From positions 1-23,434 of the forward strand of contig QCVY01000004.1 of assembly GCA_003208695.1 (NCBI GenBank): a stretch of 23,434 bases of DNA, read 5' to 3'. The stretch is from Prochlorococcus sp. AG-686-P16. Lineage in GTDB: Bacteria > Cyanobacteriota > Cyanobacteriia > PCC-6307 > Cyanobiaceae. Shown here one piece after another: positions 1 to 7,072 of the stretch. Position numbers and translations under genes: made by a program. Within the stretch, counting starts at the first letter, position 1. Each line of letters opens with the position of its first letter. The notes beneath the pieces are model-generated. The model saw only the letters and a program-made list of their open reading frames with translations. It ran no database searches and was not told the DNA's origin.

Positions 1-246
1 TTCTGACTGTAACCCCAAAATACTTGCCTGACATTTATATCTATTTTGCTCAGACTCGACTAAATGCAATTTCTCAATTTCCAAAAATAAGTTACTACAT
101 ACTTTATCTTGCAAATCTTTAAAGCATGCATTTGCTTTTCTTAAAATTTCCGATTTAGTTGGTAATTGTTCCGCAACAATAGGATTTAATAATACAAACA
201 TAGGCAGTGAGAAACTCATGAATTTTTTATAACTAAAAAGAGTCAA
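1..246 (-). CDS. Unrecognised exported protein, N-terminal part, cut by the left window edge
   Basis: An open frame on the minus strand runs off position 1 with no stop (82 codons visible). I chose the TTG at 244-246 because an AGGAGG Shine-Dalgarno sits 11 bases upstream (258-263) and an in-frame stop lies at 262-264. The first ATG, at 217-219, is 38 bases from that site. The TTG start gives a good signal peptide: short n-region with two lysines (K7-K8), hydrophobic stretch from about residue 9 to 25, and likely cleavage after Ile-Val-Ala (residues 23-25). The mature part is polar, with cysteines at 41, 50 and 72. I do not recognise the family. A possible -10 (TATTAT on the minus strand) is at 281-286, downstream of the hup terminator, so the gene probably has its own promoter. 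That the frame is coding is fairly secure; export is inferred. Confidence 0.6.
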   Translation of the reverse strand, partial: MTLFSYKKFMSFSLPMFVLLNPIVAEQLPTKSEILRKANACFKDLQDKVCSNLFLEIEKLHLVESEQNRYKCQASILGLQSE

Positions 247-257
247 AAAGTAAAAAT

Positions 258-263
258 CCTCCT
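258..263 (-). promoter_or_regulatory. Shine-Dalgarno AGGAGG that supports a TTG start at 246
   Basis: A perfect AGGAGG on the minus strand lies 11 bases before TTG (244-246) and 38 bases before the first ATG. Strong sites like this are scarce in front of the other genes here, so it decides the start of the left-edge gene. Confidence 0.5.
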
Positions 264-316
264 AAAAAATCATGTTAAAAATAATATTAAAAGATAATCA
301 ATTCTTTTTTCTTTAT

Positions 317-343
317 AAAAAAAGGTGTTCAAAAAGAACACCT
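317..343 (-). terminator. Intrinsic terminator after hup
   Basis: On the minus strand an 8-bp perfect stem AGGTGTTC / GAACACCT (336-343 pairing with 323-330) encloses a T5 loop (331-335) and is followed by a run of six T (322 down to 317). It lies 31 bases past the HU stop codon, so it should end the hup transcript and separate it from the exported-protein gene. The plus strand has no T tail, so the signal is one-directional. Confidence 0.85.
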
Positions 344-373
344 AAATTAAGGACAAATTAAGCTATTACAATA

Positions 374-649
374 TTAGCCTTGGACTCTATCCTTAAAGAG
401 TTTTCCTGCTGAAAATGTAGGGACTCTTTTAGCGGGAATCGCAATTTTTTCCCCTGTTTTAGGGTTTAAGCCCTGTCTAGCAGAACGGTCCCTTGGCTCA
501 AAAGAACCAAATCCAAGTATGGAGACTTTTTTGCCTTCCACTACTGAATCAACGATAGTTTCAATAGCTGCATCAACAACTAAAGATACATCTGTTTTTG
601 TGAGCTCAGTACGAGCAGCTACAAGATTTACTAAATCAGCTTTGTTCAT
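374..649 (-). CDS. hup: HU family DNA-binding protein
   Basis: A 91-residue, full-length HU/IHF-family nucleoid protein. It would dimerise, bend DNA with little sequence preference and help compact the chromosome. The N-terminal helical dimerisation part covers about residues 1-45. The signature GFGSFEPRDRSARQGLNPKT spans residues 46-65 and contains the DNA-intercalating proline at P63 (Asn-Pro-Lys). The basic arm continues to about residue 75. The start is the only ATG near the expected N-terminus (Met-Asn-Lys-Ala-Asp-Leu is typical of HU). It is a single-gene unit: no close upstream neighbour, and an intrinsic terminator just downstream. No Shine-Dalgarno is visible. A TATATA-like box lies 9-14 bases before the ATG, so the promoter position is uncertain. 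The HU versus IHF assignment rests on the cyanobacterial context. Confidence 0.95.
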   Translation of the reverse strand: MNKADLVNLVAARTELTKTDVSLVVDAAIETIVDSVVEGKKVSILGFGSFEPRDRSARQGLNPKTGEKIAIPAKRVPTFSAGKLFKDRVQG

Positions 650-700
650 TGAATTGTTTATATAGCAGAGATTTGAAAGACAAGAGTTTTAAAATCAAGT

Positions 701-796
701 CTAATTACCTCGAACTTGCATATCATATGGAGCAAACACAAATACGGCAACCAAAAATGCCGGCAGCGCAAGGTTTTATACAAAATTTAATGACAT
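701..796 (-). other. Possible tiny membrane-peptide frame interrupted by TAA
   Basis: From ATG at 794-796 the minus strand reads Met-Ser-Leu-Asn-Phe-Val, then TAA (776-778). It then continues in the same frame for 24 residues (NLALPAFLVAVFVFAPYD..., ending Val-Arg-Gly-Asn) to TAG at 701-703. The stretch after the TAA looks like one transmembrane helix with a polar tail, and it is richer in G+C than its surroundings. No ribosome-binding site is visible. It may be a decayed gene, a gene damaged by a base error, or chance. I do not recognise the sequence. Confidence 0.2.
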
Positions 797-873
797 TTTT
801 AGCTATTTAATAATATTATTAGATCTTAAACTTTTATGAGCACTTAAAGTTACTTTAGCCAAAATAATAGTGC

Positions 874-902
874 AGAAGTCTTGCAGTAACAGGCTTCTTT
901 TT
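874..902 (+). terminator. Orphan plus-strand intrinsic terminator
   Basis: Stem AGAAGTCT (874-881) pairs with AGGCTTCT (891-898) over 8 bp with one G-U pair and a 9-base loop, followed by T to position 902. On the minus strand there is no T tail. No annotated plus-strand gene precedes it in the window, so it implies either a short transcript starting around 700-850 or read-through from antisense transcription of hup. Confidence 0.45.
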
Positions 903-1008
903 AGAAAGTTTATTTTCTAATTATGAAAAAAATTTATATTTAAAAGTAATTAATTTAAGAATTTCAAATATTTATTATTTTTTATTAACTTTCAGATATA
1001 TTTCCTTC

Positions 1009-1095
1009 TCAGCACATGATGGGGATATTCTTCCCATTATGAAATCAAAAAGTTCAGTAGCGACTTTCGTTTGAACCGAGGAATTGAACTTTTTT
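1009..1095 (+). ncRNA. Candidate small RNA with two hairpins
   Basis: Two consecutive hairpins lie in otherwise A+T-rich non-coding DNA. Hairpin 1 pairs CATGATGGGGA (1015-1025) with TTCCCATTATG (1031-1041): 11 bp with two G-U pairs and a 5-base loop. Hairpin 2 pairs AAAAAGTTCA (1047-1056) with TGAACTTTTT (1085-1094), continuing the T run to 1095. A shorter alternative pairs GTTCAG (1052-1057) with TTGAAC (1071-1076). A TATATT box at 997-1002 would place the 5' end near 1009, giving about 87 bases. No open frame explains it. I cannot assign it to a known Yfr family. The hairpins are seen directly; the transcript is inferred. Confidence 0.35.
1047..1095 (+). terminator. Terminator-like hairpin ending the candidate small RNA
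   Basis: 10-bp perfect stem (1047-1056 with 1085-1094) around a 28-base loop, with a run of six T at 1090-1095 partly inside the stem. An A-tract pairing with the T-tract is usual for terminators in A+T-rich genomes, but the long loop weakens the call. Confidence 0.4.
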
Positions 1096-1283
1096 GTGTT
1101 TAAATATAAAATCAAGAAAAGGTTATTCAATTAGTAATATTAAAATTCTGTAATTTTTAAATTATTAATGAGTGAAACATCAAATTTGATTTTATTTTTA
1201 AATTTTACACTTATGATTCGAATGTTTGAATTATTTAATTAAGTTAGTTCATTCATTAAAAAAATTTAAGAAATAAAGAAACA

Positions 1284-3317
1284 GTGAATGATATAAAGGT
1301 GGGAAAACCATTGCCTCTGGGTAGTTCAATAACTTCAGAAGGAGTCAATTTCTCTCTAATCGCTTCAAATGCAGAATATGTAGAAATTTTATTATTCGAG
1401 AAAGAAGATTCAGTTGCTCCTAAAACAATCTTCAAATTAGATCATTTTCATAAGACTGGGTCTTACTGGCATGCTGAAATAAATAATCTTAAAGAGGGTT
1501 CAATCTATGCTTTTAGAGTGAAACAGAATGATAATGAGCTAAATAAAAATTATTCTAAAACAGTTCTAATTGATCCTTGTTCAAGAGGCATTACTGGATG
1601 GAGTAAATACAAAAGAAACAATGCGCTCAACAATATAGATAACATGAATTGCTGTCTAAAAAGTGTTGTTTGTGATAGAAAACTTTTTAATTTTAAAGAT
1701 TTCCCCAGACCTAAACATTCATGGAAAGAAACTATCATTTATGAGTTGCATATCAAAGCATTTACTCAATCCTCTAATGAAGAGGAAAGTTGTTTTAAAA
1801 AATTCTTAAAAAAAATTCCATATCTAAAAGAACTTGGTATTACAAGCATTGAATTACTTCCAGTATTTTGTTTCGACCCAAATGATGCTCCTAATGGATT
1901 AGAAAATTTCTGGGGATATAGTCCTATTAACTGGTTTACTCCACATTTTCAATATCTTTCGAATATTTCCGCCAAACAAAATAGAGAAGAATTTAGAAAG
2001 TTTGTGGAAGAGTGCCATAAAGCAGACATTGAAGTTATTTTAGATGTGGTTTATAACCATACCTCTGAAGGTGATTATCAAGGACCTGCTATATCTTGGA
2101 AAGGGATAGATGAAAATCTTTACTATTTCATCGATAAAGATAAAAATTATCAGGATGTCTCAGGATGTGGAAATACAATTGCAGCAAATAGAGGCTTAGT
2201 TAGAAAATTGATAATAGAGTCATTAAAATGCTGGGTAAATGAATTAGGCGTTGATGGTTTTAGATTTGATTTAGGTATTGCCTTGTCTAGAGGTGAAGAT
2301 CTCATCCCTCTTGATAATCCACCAATTTTTGAAGATATTGAATGTGAGCCTGAACTTGCCGATATCAAATTTATTAGTGAGCCTTGGGATTGTGGAGGAT
2401 TATATAAATTAAACGATTTCCCATCTAAGAAAACATTTACATGGAATGGACATTTCAGAGATGACTTGAGAAGATTTTGGAAAGGAGATAAAGATACGGC
2501 TTGGAACATGAGTGACAAAATCAAAGGGAGTCCAGCACATTACAAAGAAAATAATTTCTTACCAAAGTCTATAAATTTCATAACTTCTCACGATGGATTT
2601 ACACTAAAAGATTTAGTTAGCTTTAACAAAAAACATAATTTCGCAAATAAAGAGCAAAATAGAGATGGAGATAACCACAATAATTCATGGAATCATGGAG
2701 TGGAAGGACCTACATCAGACTTATTAATTAAAAAATTAAGAAAGCGGCAACAAAAAAATTTACTTTTGAGTTTATTTATTTCAAAAGGAGTCCCTATGTT
2801 GCAAATGGGTGATGAAATCGGAAGATCGCAAGGCGGTAATAATAATTCTTGGTGCCAAAATAATTCTTTGGGTTGGATGAATTGGGATAAAAATCAACAA
2901 GACTTAGAACTGTTAAATTACCTAAAATACTTAATAAAAATAAGAAAAAAATTTATTAATTTTTTTAATCCTATTTCTTCAATAAATAAAAAAGAAACTG
3001 ACAATTTAGTAAATTATTATTGGCATGGTGCAAAGTTAGAAAGTCCAGATTGGAGTAGTTGGTCACATACAGTAGCATTAAGCATTAATAAAGGTGAAAA
3101 TAATCCTTTAATTTGGGCCGGCTTAAATGCATATTCAAAAAGTATTGATTTTCACCTACCAAAATCTAAAAGTAAATGGTTCAAAGTGATTGATACTAAT
3201 CAATCTGCAACTACTAAGCCTATTCCCCTTACAGATACTTTTATAAAAGTAAATAACAGAAGCTCTGTATTAATTATTTCAGAAGAAGTATTGGGAACAA
3301 AAAATAATATAATCTAA
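1284..3317 (+). CDS. glgX: Glycogen debranching enzyme / isoamylase (GlgX/TreX type)
   Basis: Hydrolyses alpha-1,6 branch linkages of glycogen or limit dextrin during breakdown of the night-time carbon store; cytoplasmic, GH13 family. Of 677 residues, about 5-95 form a CBM48-like domain (GKPLPLGSS...GVNFSLIAS). The TIM-barrel regions follow: DVVYNHT (254-260), GFRFDLG with the nucleophile D329, ISEPWD with the acid/base E366, and TSHDG with D437. All three catalytic acids are present and the length is normal. The start is GTG: the frame opens after a TAA just upstream and no ATG lies before the conserved N-terminus. The ribosome-binding site is weak. The sugar symporter downstream fits carbohydrate use, but the convergent tRNA separates the two. 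The family is secure; the exact substrate preference (glgX versus isoamylase) is not. Confidence 0.93.
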   Translation: MNDIKVGKPLPLGSSITSEGVNFSLIASNAEYVEILLFEKEDSVAPKTIFKLDHFHKTGSYWHAEINNLKEGSIYAFRVKQNDNELNKNYSKTVLIDPCSRGITGWSKYKRNNALNNIDNMNCCLKSVVCDRKLFNFKDFPRPKHSWKETIIYELHIKAFTQSSNEEESCFKKFLKKIPYLKELGITSIELLPVFCFDPNDAPNGLENFWGYSPINWFTPHFQYLSNISAKQNREEFRKFVEECHKADIEVILDVVYNHTSEGDYQGPAISWKGIDENLYYFIDKDKNYQDVSGCGNTIAANRGLVRKLIIESLKCWVNELGVDGFRFDLGIALSRGEDLIPLDNPPIFEDIECEPELADIKFISEPWDCGGLYKLNDFPSKKTFTWNGHFRDDLRRFWKGDKDTAWNMSDKIKGSPAHYKENNFLPKSINFITSHDGFTLKDLVSFNKKHNFANKEQNRDGDNHNNSWNHGVEGPTSDLLIKKLRKRQQKNLLLSLFISKGVPMLQMGDEIGRSQGGNNNSWCQNNSLGWMNWDKNQQDLELLNYLKYLIKIRKKFINFFNPISSINKKETDNLVNYYWHGAKLESPDWSSWSHTVALSINKGENNPLIWAGLNAYSKSIDFHLPKSKSKWFKVIDTNQSATTKPIPLTDTFIKVNNRSSVLIISEEVLGTKNNII

Positions 3318-3318
3318 A

Positions 3319-3389
3319 AGCGGGCGGCGGGAATCGAACCCGCATCTTCAGCTTGGAAGGCTGAGGTTTTACCACTAAACCACGCCCGC
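3319..3389 (-). tRNA. tRNA-Gly (anticodon UCC)
   Basis: On the minus strand the sequence folds as a complete 71-base cloverleaf. Acceptor arm GCGGGCG (3383-3389) pairs with CGCCCGC (3320-3326), with discriminator T at 3319. The anticodon stem TCAGC / GCTGA encloses loop CTTCCAA, so the anticodon is TCC, reading GGA and probably GGG. The T arm is GCGGG-TTCGAAT-CCCGC. CCA is not encoded. The 3' end lies 2 bases beyond the convergent glgX stop codon, so the tRNA 3' trailer is antisense to the glgX tail. Confidence 0.97.
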
Positions 3390-3450
3390 AATAAGTAATA
3401 GAATTACCTTTGTAATAATACATTATCAAACAATCAAGAAAGTAAAACGA

Positions 3451-4848
3451 TTGGAAAATTCACACTCAAAAAATATAATTAGATCAAGAACTAGATTAAT
3501 GTTCTCTTATGGACTTGGAGATGCAGGCACAGGCTTAGCTGCCACACAATTTGGCTTCTTCCTCTTTAGATTCTTTATTTGTTCGGCAGGTTTACCAGTT
3601 CTAATTGCAGGTTCATTACTAATGTTGATCAAAATATGGGATGCGATAAATGACCCATTAATAGGATGGTTAAGTGATAGGACAAAATCAAGATGGGGGC
3701 CAAGGATCCCTTGGATGCTTTTTGCTGCAGTGCCTCTTGGGCTTTCTTTGGCGGCAATTTGGTGGATCCCTTCAGGTTCTGTAATAAACAAAACGATTTA
3801 TTATACATTGATTTCAATAATAGTAATGACTGCTTATACGAGTATTAATCTTCCTTTCGCAGCTTTATCTACAGAAATCTCAGAAAAAACTTCAATAAGA
3901 ACTAGATTAAATGCCGCTAGATTTACAGGCTCAATAATTGCTGGTTTAACTGGTTTAGTGATAGCTGGAGTAGTTTTAAATTCAGAAGGATTAGCTAATA
4001 ACGAATATTTTTTGATGGGCAAAATTAGCGGTTTTATAGCAGTAATAACAACCTTAATATCTTGCTGGGGACTAGCCCCATATGCCAAAAAAGCTAGGCG
4101 ACCATCTGGGAAAGCGGAACCAATTAAACTTCAATTTAAAAGAATATTTAATAACAAAAAATTTCTCAAAGTGATTTCTCTATACATATTACTTTGGTGT
4201 GCATTGCAGTTAATGCAAACAGTCGCGTTAATTTATGTAGAGGATGTTCTTAATGTACCTTCAGAAATTGCTAACTGGGTTCCAATACCCTTCCAAATAA
4301 GTGCTCTTGTAGGATTACAAATATGGGCAAGAGTTTCGAATAAGTTGAACAGAATTACAGCTTTAAACTATGGTGCAATTATTTGGATTGTTTCATGTAC
4401 AGCAGCATTATTTTTACCTTCTTTATCAAAAGTTTCATCTTTAGAAGATGGCTTATTCCTTAACTTTAATAACCTTATTTTATTTGTAATTTTAATATTT
4501 ATAATCTGTTTAATTGGAATAGGAGCTTCAACCGCGTACTTAATCCCTTGGTCACTACTTCCTGATGCAATAGATGAAGATCCAGAAAAACCAGCAGGTC
4601 TTTATACTGCTTGGATGGTTCTTATTCAGAAAATTGGCATTGGACTAAGTGTTCAAATATTAGGTTTATTACTATACGTATCTGGTTATCAATCATGCTT
4701 TGTGGACAATTCCAGTTTAAGTATTATTGAACAATCATCTTTAGCTCAATTAACCATTAGGCTATGTATTGGTTTTATACCTTCTTTATTAGTAATAATT
4801 GGGCTATTTATAATGCGAAAGTGGGATAAAAAATTATTAACCAACTAA
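3451..4848 (+). CDS. GPH-type sugar:cation symporter (MFS, MelB-like)
   Basis: An inner-membrane carrier of the glycoside-pentoside-hexuronide family within the MFS. It would couple sugar uptake (or export) to H+ or Na+. The 465 residues show about 12 hydrophobic segments. The family motif DPLIGWLSDRTKSRWG is at 68-83, in the first cytoplasmic loop. A long loop with basic residues (about 210-235) separates the two halves. The start is TTG at 3451. The next candidate, ATG at codon 17, would remove the basic N-terminus just before the first helix. It begins a plus-strand run whose next gene (mlaE-like) starts 9 bases downstream. The substrate cannot be read from the sequence; glgX upstream suggests, but does not show, a glucan or glucoside. 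Confidence 0.85.
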   Translation: MENSHSKNIIRSRTRLMFSYGLGDAGTGLAATQFGFFLFRFFICSAGLPVLIAGSLLMLIKIWDAINDPLIGWLSDRTKSRWGPRIPWMLFAAVPLGLSLAAIWWIPSGSVINKTIYYTLISIIVMTAYTSINLPFAALSTEISEKTSIRTRLNAARFTGSIIAGLTGLVIAGVVLNSEGLANNEYFLMGKISGFIAVITTLISCWGLAPYAKKARRPSGKAEPIKLQFKRIFNNKKFLKVISLYILLWCALQLMQTVALIYVEDVLNVPSEIANWVPIPFQISALVGLQIWARVSNKLNRITALNYGAIIWIVSCTAALFLPSLSKVSSLEDGLFLNFNNLILFVILIFIICLIGIGASTAYLIPWSLLPDAIDEDPEKPAGLYTAWMVLIQKIGIGLSVQILGLLLYVSGYQSCFVDNSSLSIIEQSSLAQLTIRLCIGFIPSLLVIIGLFIMRKWDKKLLTN

Positions 4849-4857
4849 TATAAAAGC

Positions 4858-5613
4858 ATGTATTATCCGAAGTTTTTTAAAAGACTTGTAAGCAGCCTCA
4901 TAATTGGAGGGCAAGCAATTAACTATATATTTAAAGGTAAAATTTCAAAAAACGATCTTTTTGAACAGCTGATGGAATCAGGTCCTGGAAGTTTACTAAT
5001 TGTTTTAATAACAGGCATTGCGGCTGGCACTGTTTTTAATATTCAGGTAGCCTCCCAACTAACAAGCATGGGTGTTTCAAGTGAAATAGGTGGCTTACTA
5101 GCTGTTGGAATGGCAAGAGAAATGGCTCCTCTTCTAACTGCTACTTTAATGACTGGCAAAGTCGCTACCGCATATGCGGCTCAACTTGGAACAATGAAAG
5201 TTACTGAACAAATAGAAGCAATAACAATGTTAAGAACTGAACCAATTCAATATTTAGTAGTTCCAAGATTACTTTCTATGATAATCATGTCACCAATACA
5301 ATGTCTTTTATTTTTATCAGTTTCCTTATGGAGTGGGCAAATTTGGAGCACAATTTTTTATAACGTTCCTCCCATTGTTTTTTGGACCTCTGTTCGTTCT
5401 GGTAATGTAAGCTTAACCAGTTCTGACTTATCATCCATGATAATTAAATCAGTAGTTTTCGGATTACTAATATCAATTATTGCCTGTGGATATGGCCTTA
5501 CTACTAATGGAGGTCCCAAAGAAGTAGGAACAAGTACAACAGGTGCTGTTGTAATGACTCTTGTTACTGTATCTTTAGTGGATGTAGTTTTAACACAAAT
5601 ATTATTTGGATAA
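4858..5613 (+). CDS. MlaE/Ycf63 family ABC transporter permease
   Basis: Permease subunit of an MlaFEDB/TGD-type lipid transporter (MlaE/DUF140 family, Ycf63 in plastid genomes). It moves phospholipid or related lipid between membranes together with an ATPase and an MCE-domain protein, neither of which lies in this window. The 251 residues contain 5-6 hydrophobic segments. The family signature is at LGTMKVTEQIEA (110-121), preceded by MTGKVATAYAAQ, where many homologues have an arginine in place of the lysine at 101. The start is ATG, 9 bases after the symporter stop. The DUF3119 gene follows at 4 bases (ATG start), consistent with one operon. The presence of plsY, a phospholipid gene, further down fits a membrane-lipid theme. 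The family is confident; the lipid is unknown. Confidence 0.88.
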   Translation: MYYPKFFKRLVSSLIIGGQAINYIFKGKISKNDLFEQLMESGPGSLLIVLITGIAAGTVFNIQVASQLTSMGVSSEIGGLLAVGMAREMAPLLTATLMTGKVATAYAAQLGTMKVTEQIEAITMLRTEPIQYLVVPRLLSMIIMSPIQCLLFLSVSLWSGQIWSTIFYNVPPIVFWTSVRSGNVSLTSSDLSSMIIKSVVFGLLISIIACGYGLTTNGGPKEVGTSTTGAVVMTLVTVSLVDVVLTQILFG

Positions 5614-5617
5614 ATCG

Positions 5618-6022
5618 ATGTTTAATACTAAATCAAAGATAAATGAGCCTGTAACCATCTCTCCATCTTTCCAATTACCAATAATCCTAATAGTTTTAAG
5701 TTTTATGCTCCTATTTTTAAATATTGGTTATTGGCCGACAATAGTATTTGCTTCTTTTAGCTTTTTTTTACTGCTTCAATCATTCACTTTAAGAATAAAA
5801 ATCACGAATGAAGATTTTGTAGTTTTGCAACTTGGGAAAGAAATAAGAACCTTTCCATTTAAAAATTGGATCTCTTGGAAATTCTTTTTTCCCATAATCC
5901 CTGGTATTTTTTACTTTAGAGAAAAGTCTAGCCCTCATTTATTACCTATACTATTTAATCCAGAGCAACTAAAAAACGAACTTATAAAGAAAGTTGAATC
6001 TCTGGAAATTAAAAACCCTTAA
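5618..6022 (+). CDS. DUF3119 family small membrane protein
   Basis: Resembles DUF3119, a family of cyanobacteria and plastid-bearing organisms with no established function. From the ATG at 5618 the product has 134 residues. A TTG at 5606 would add four and overlap the upstream stop; I prefer the ATG, 4 bases after that stop. Two hydrophobic segments form a hairpin near the N-terminus (about residues 20-38 and 42-58). A soluble part with a PH-like look follows (IKITNEDFVVLQLGKEIRTF, then Trp- and Phe-rich strands, then an NPEQL helix). Tight spacing to the MlaE-like permease suggests a shared transcript and perhaps a membrane role, which is inference. Confidence 0.75.
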   Translation: MFNTKSKINEPVTISPSFQLPIILIVLSFMLLFLNIGYWPTIVFASFSFFLLLQSFTLRIKITNEDFVVLQLGKEIRTFPFKNWISWKFFFPIIPGIFYFREKSSPHLLPILFNPEQLKNELIKKVESLEIKNP

Positions 6023-6056
6023 AAATAAATTTTTGATTAATTACGAATTTAATTAA

Positions 6057-7067
6057 ATGACTAATACTAAAGTTTCTAATAATAATCCTGAAAAGGAATC
6101 AATAATCAATAAATCAATTACAAAAGCAAAAGATAATGAAATTATCACAAATAAAGCAATTCAAAATAAGAAGGTAAATTCGGTAAGCAAAAAAACTAAT
6201 AAATCTGTAAATGATATTTCAAATGAAATCTTTAGCGAGCTGATATCAAAAAAAATCTCATTAGTTAGAGAGATAAAAGATTTAGAAACAAAAAAAAATG
6301 AGTTAGATAAGGATATTGAATCAAATTTCAAGGGTCAATCAGATAATATTGCGAAAAGAGTGAAGGGATTCCAAGAATATTTAACGGGTTCTTTACAGAA
6401 CCTTTCACAAAATGTGGAAAAACTGGAATTAGTTTCACAACCAATAGTTGTAAAGCCCTCTCCTCTGGATGAAAAGAATGAGGATTCAAACAAAAATGAA
6501 TTGATTACGGTTCCTGCATTATCTGAAACATTTAAACCAGATGAACAACTCATTAGAAGTTGTTTCTCAACTTTTATAGAACAACCTGATTTTTATTCAG
6601 AGCCGTGGAAATTAAGACGAAGCCTTGACTCATCAGATATTGAAGTAATGGATGATTGGTTATTTAATATGGGTGGAAGGGGTTCCCTAGAGAGTAGGGG
6701 TTCGAGACAAAAAAATGCTTTATTATCTGCTGGATTAATAGCTATTCTTGGTGAATTGTATGGTGACCAGTTTCAAACTCTAATATTGGCTTCTCAACCT
6801 GAGAGATTAGGAGAATGGAGGAGAATTTTACAAGATTCCTTGGGCCTCATAAGGGATGATTTTGGACCTAATAGTGGCATTGTTCTTTTTGAAAGGCCAG
6901 AGGGCGTTATAGAAAGAGCTGATAGATTAGAGGCCAATGGGGAATTACCCTTTATTATTGTGGATGCAGCGGAAACTTCTGTAGAAATACCAATTCTTCA
7001 ATTTCCATTATGGCTTGCTTTCGCAGGCTCAAATGATGAAATTTATGATGATCTAGAACTAAATTAA
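6057..7067 (+). CDS. DUF3086 domain protein with coiled-coil N-terminal half
   Basis: A 336-residue cyanobacterial protein of the DUF3086 family, function unknown. Residues 1-52 are low-complexity and rich in Asn, Lys and Ser. Residues 55-125 are predicted coiled coil (ISKKISLVREIKDLETKKNE and following). The conserved globular domain runs from about 165 to 332, with SEPWKLRRSLDSSDIEVMDD near its start, a Gly/Ser-rich GGRGSLESRGSRQKNA segment, and acidic residues at the C-terminus. No signal peptide or membrane segment is seen, so it is probably cytoplasmic. The start is ATG, 34 bases after DUF3119; plsY follows after 5 bases. The family name is from memory of the domain. Confidence 0.75.
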   Translation: MTNTKVSNNNPEKESIINKSITKAKDNEIITNKAIQNKKVNSVSKKTNKSVNDISNEIFSELISKKISLVREIKDLETKKNELDKDIESNFKGQSDNIAKRVKGFQEYLTGSLQNLSQNVEKLELVSQPIVVKPSPLDEKNEDSNKNELITVPALSETFKPDEQLIRSCFSTFIEQPDFYSEPWKLRRSLDSSDIEVMDDWLFNMGGRGSLESRGSRQKNALLSAGLIAILGELYGDQFQTLILASQPERLGEWRRILQDSLGLIRDDFGPNSGIVLFERPEGVIERADRLEANGELPFIIVDAAETSVEIPILQFPLWLAFAGSNDEIYDDLELN

Positions 7068-7072
7068 CTTCT

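Larger units (their letters stand above)
650..1283. other. 634-base intergenic region with two plus-strand hairpin terminators
   Basis: Unusually long gap for this compact genome. It contains the hup 5' side (650-700), a short possible membrane-peptide frame on the minus strand (701-796), a plus-strand terminator-like hairpin (874-902), and a second plus-strand structure of two hairpins ending in a T run (1009-1095). The last part, 1096-1283, is very A+T rich and should hold the glgX promoter; I cannot place it with confidence. A 24-codon ATG frame at 1168-1242 has no ribosome-binding site and is probably chance. Confidence 0.6.

Noticed and set aside
727..810. 27-codon plus-strand frame ahead of the orphan terminator
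   Set aside because: No ribosome-binding site and an unconvincing composition; the opposite-strand frame over the same bases looks more protein-like. Cannot be excluded because a plus-strand terminator follows.
1047..1095. Glutamine riboswitch (glnA / downstream-peptide RNA) resemblance
   Set aside because: It shares a GTTCA...GAAC outer pairing and an ACCGA stretch, but lacks the conserved core GACGGAAGTAGG as I recall it, so I do not call it a riboswitch.
1168..1242. 24-codon ATG frame upstream of glgX
   Set aside because: Hydrophobic by A+T bias alone, no ribosome-binding site, and not followed by a terminator; probably chance.
2150..2524. 124-codon minus-strand frame inside glgX
   Set aside because: Overlaps the catalytic core of GlgX on the other strand and has no recognisable protein features.
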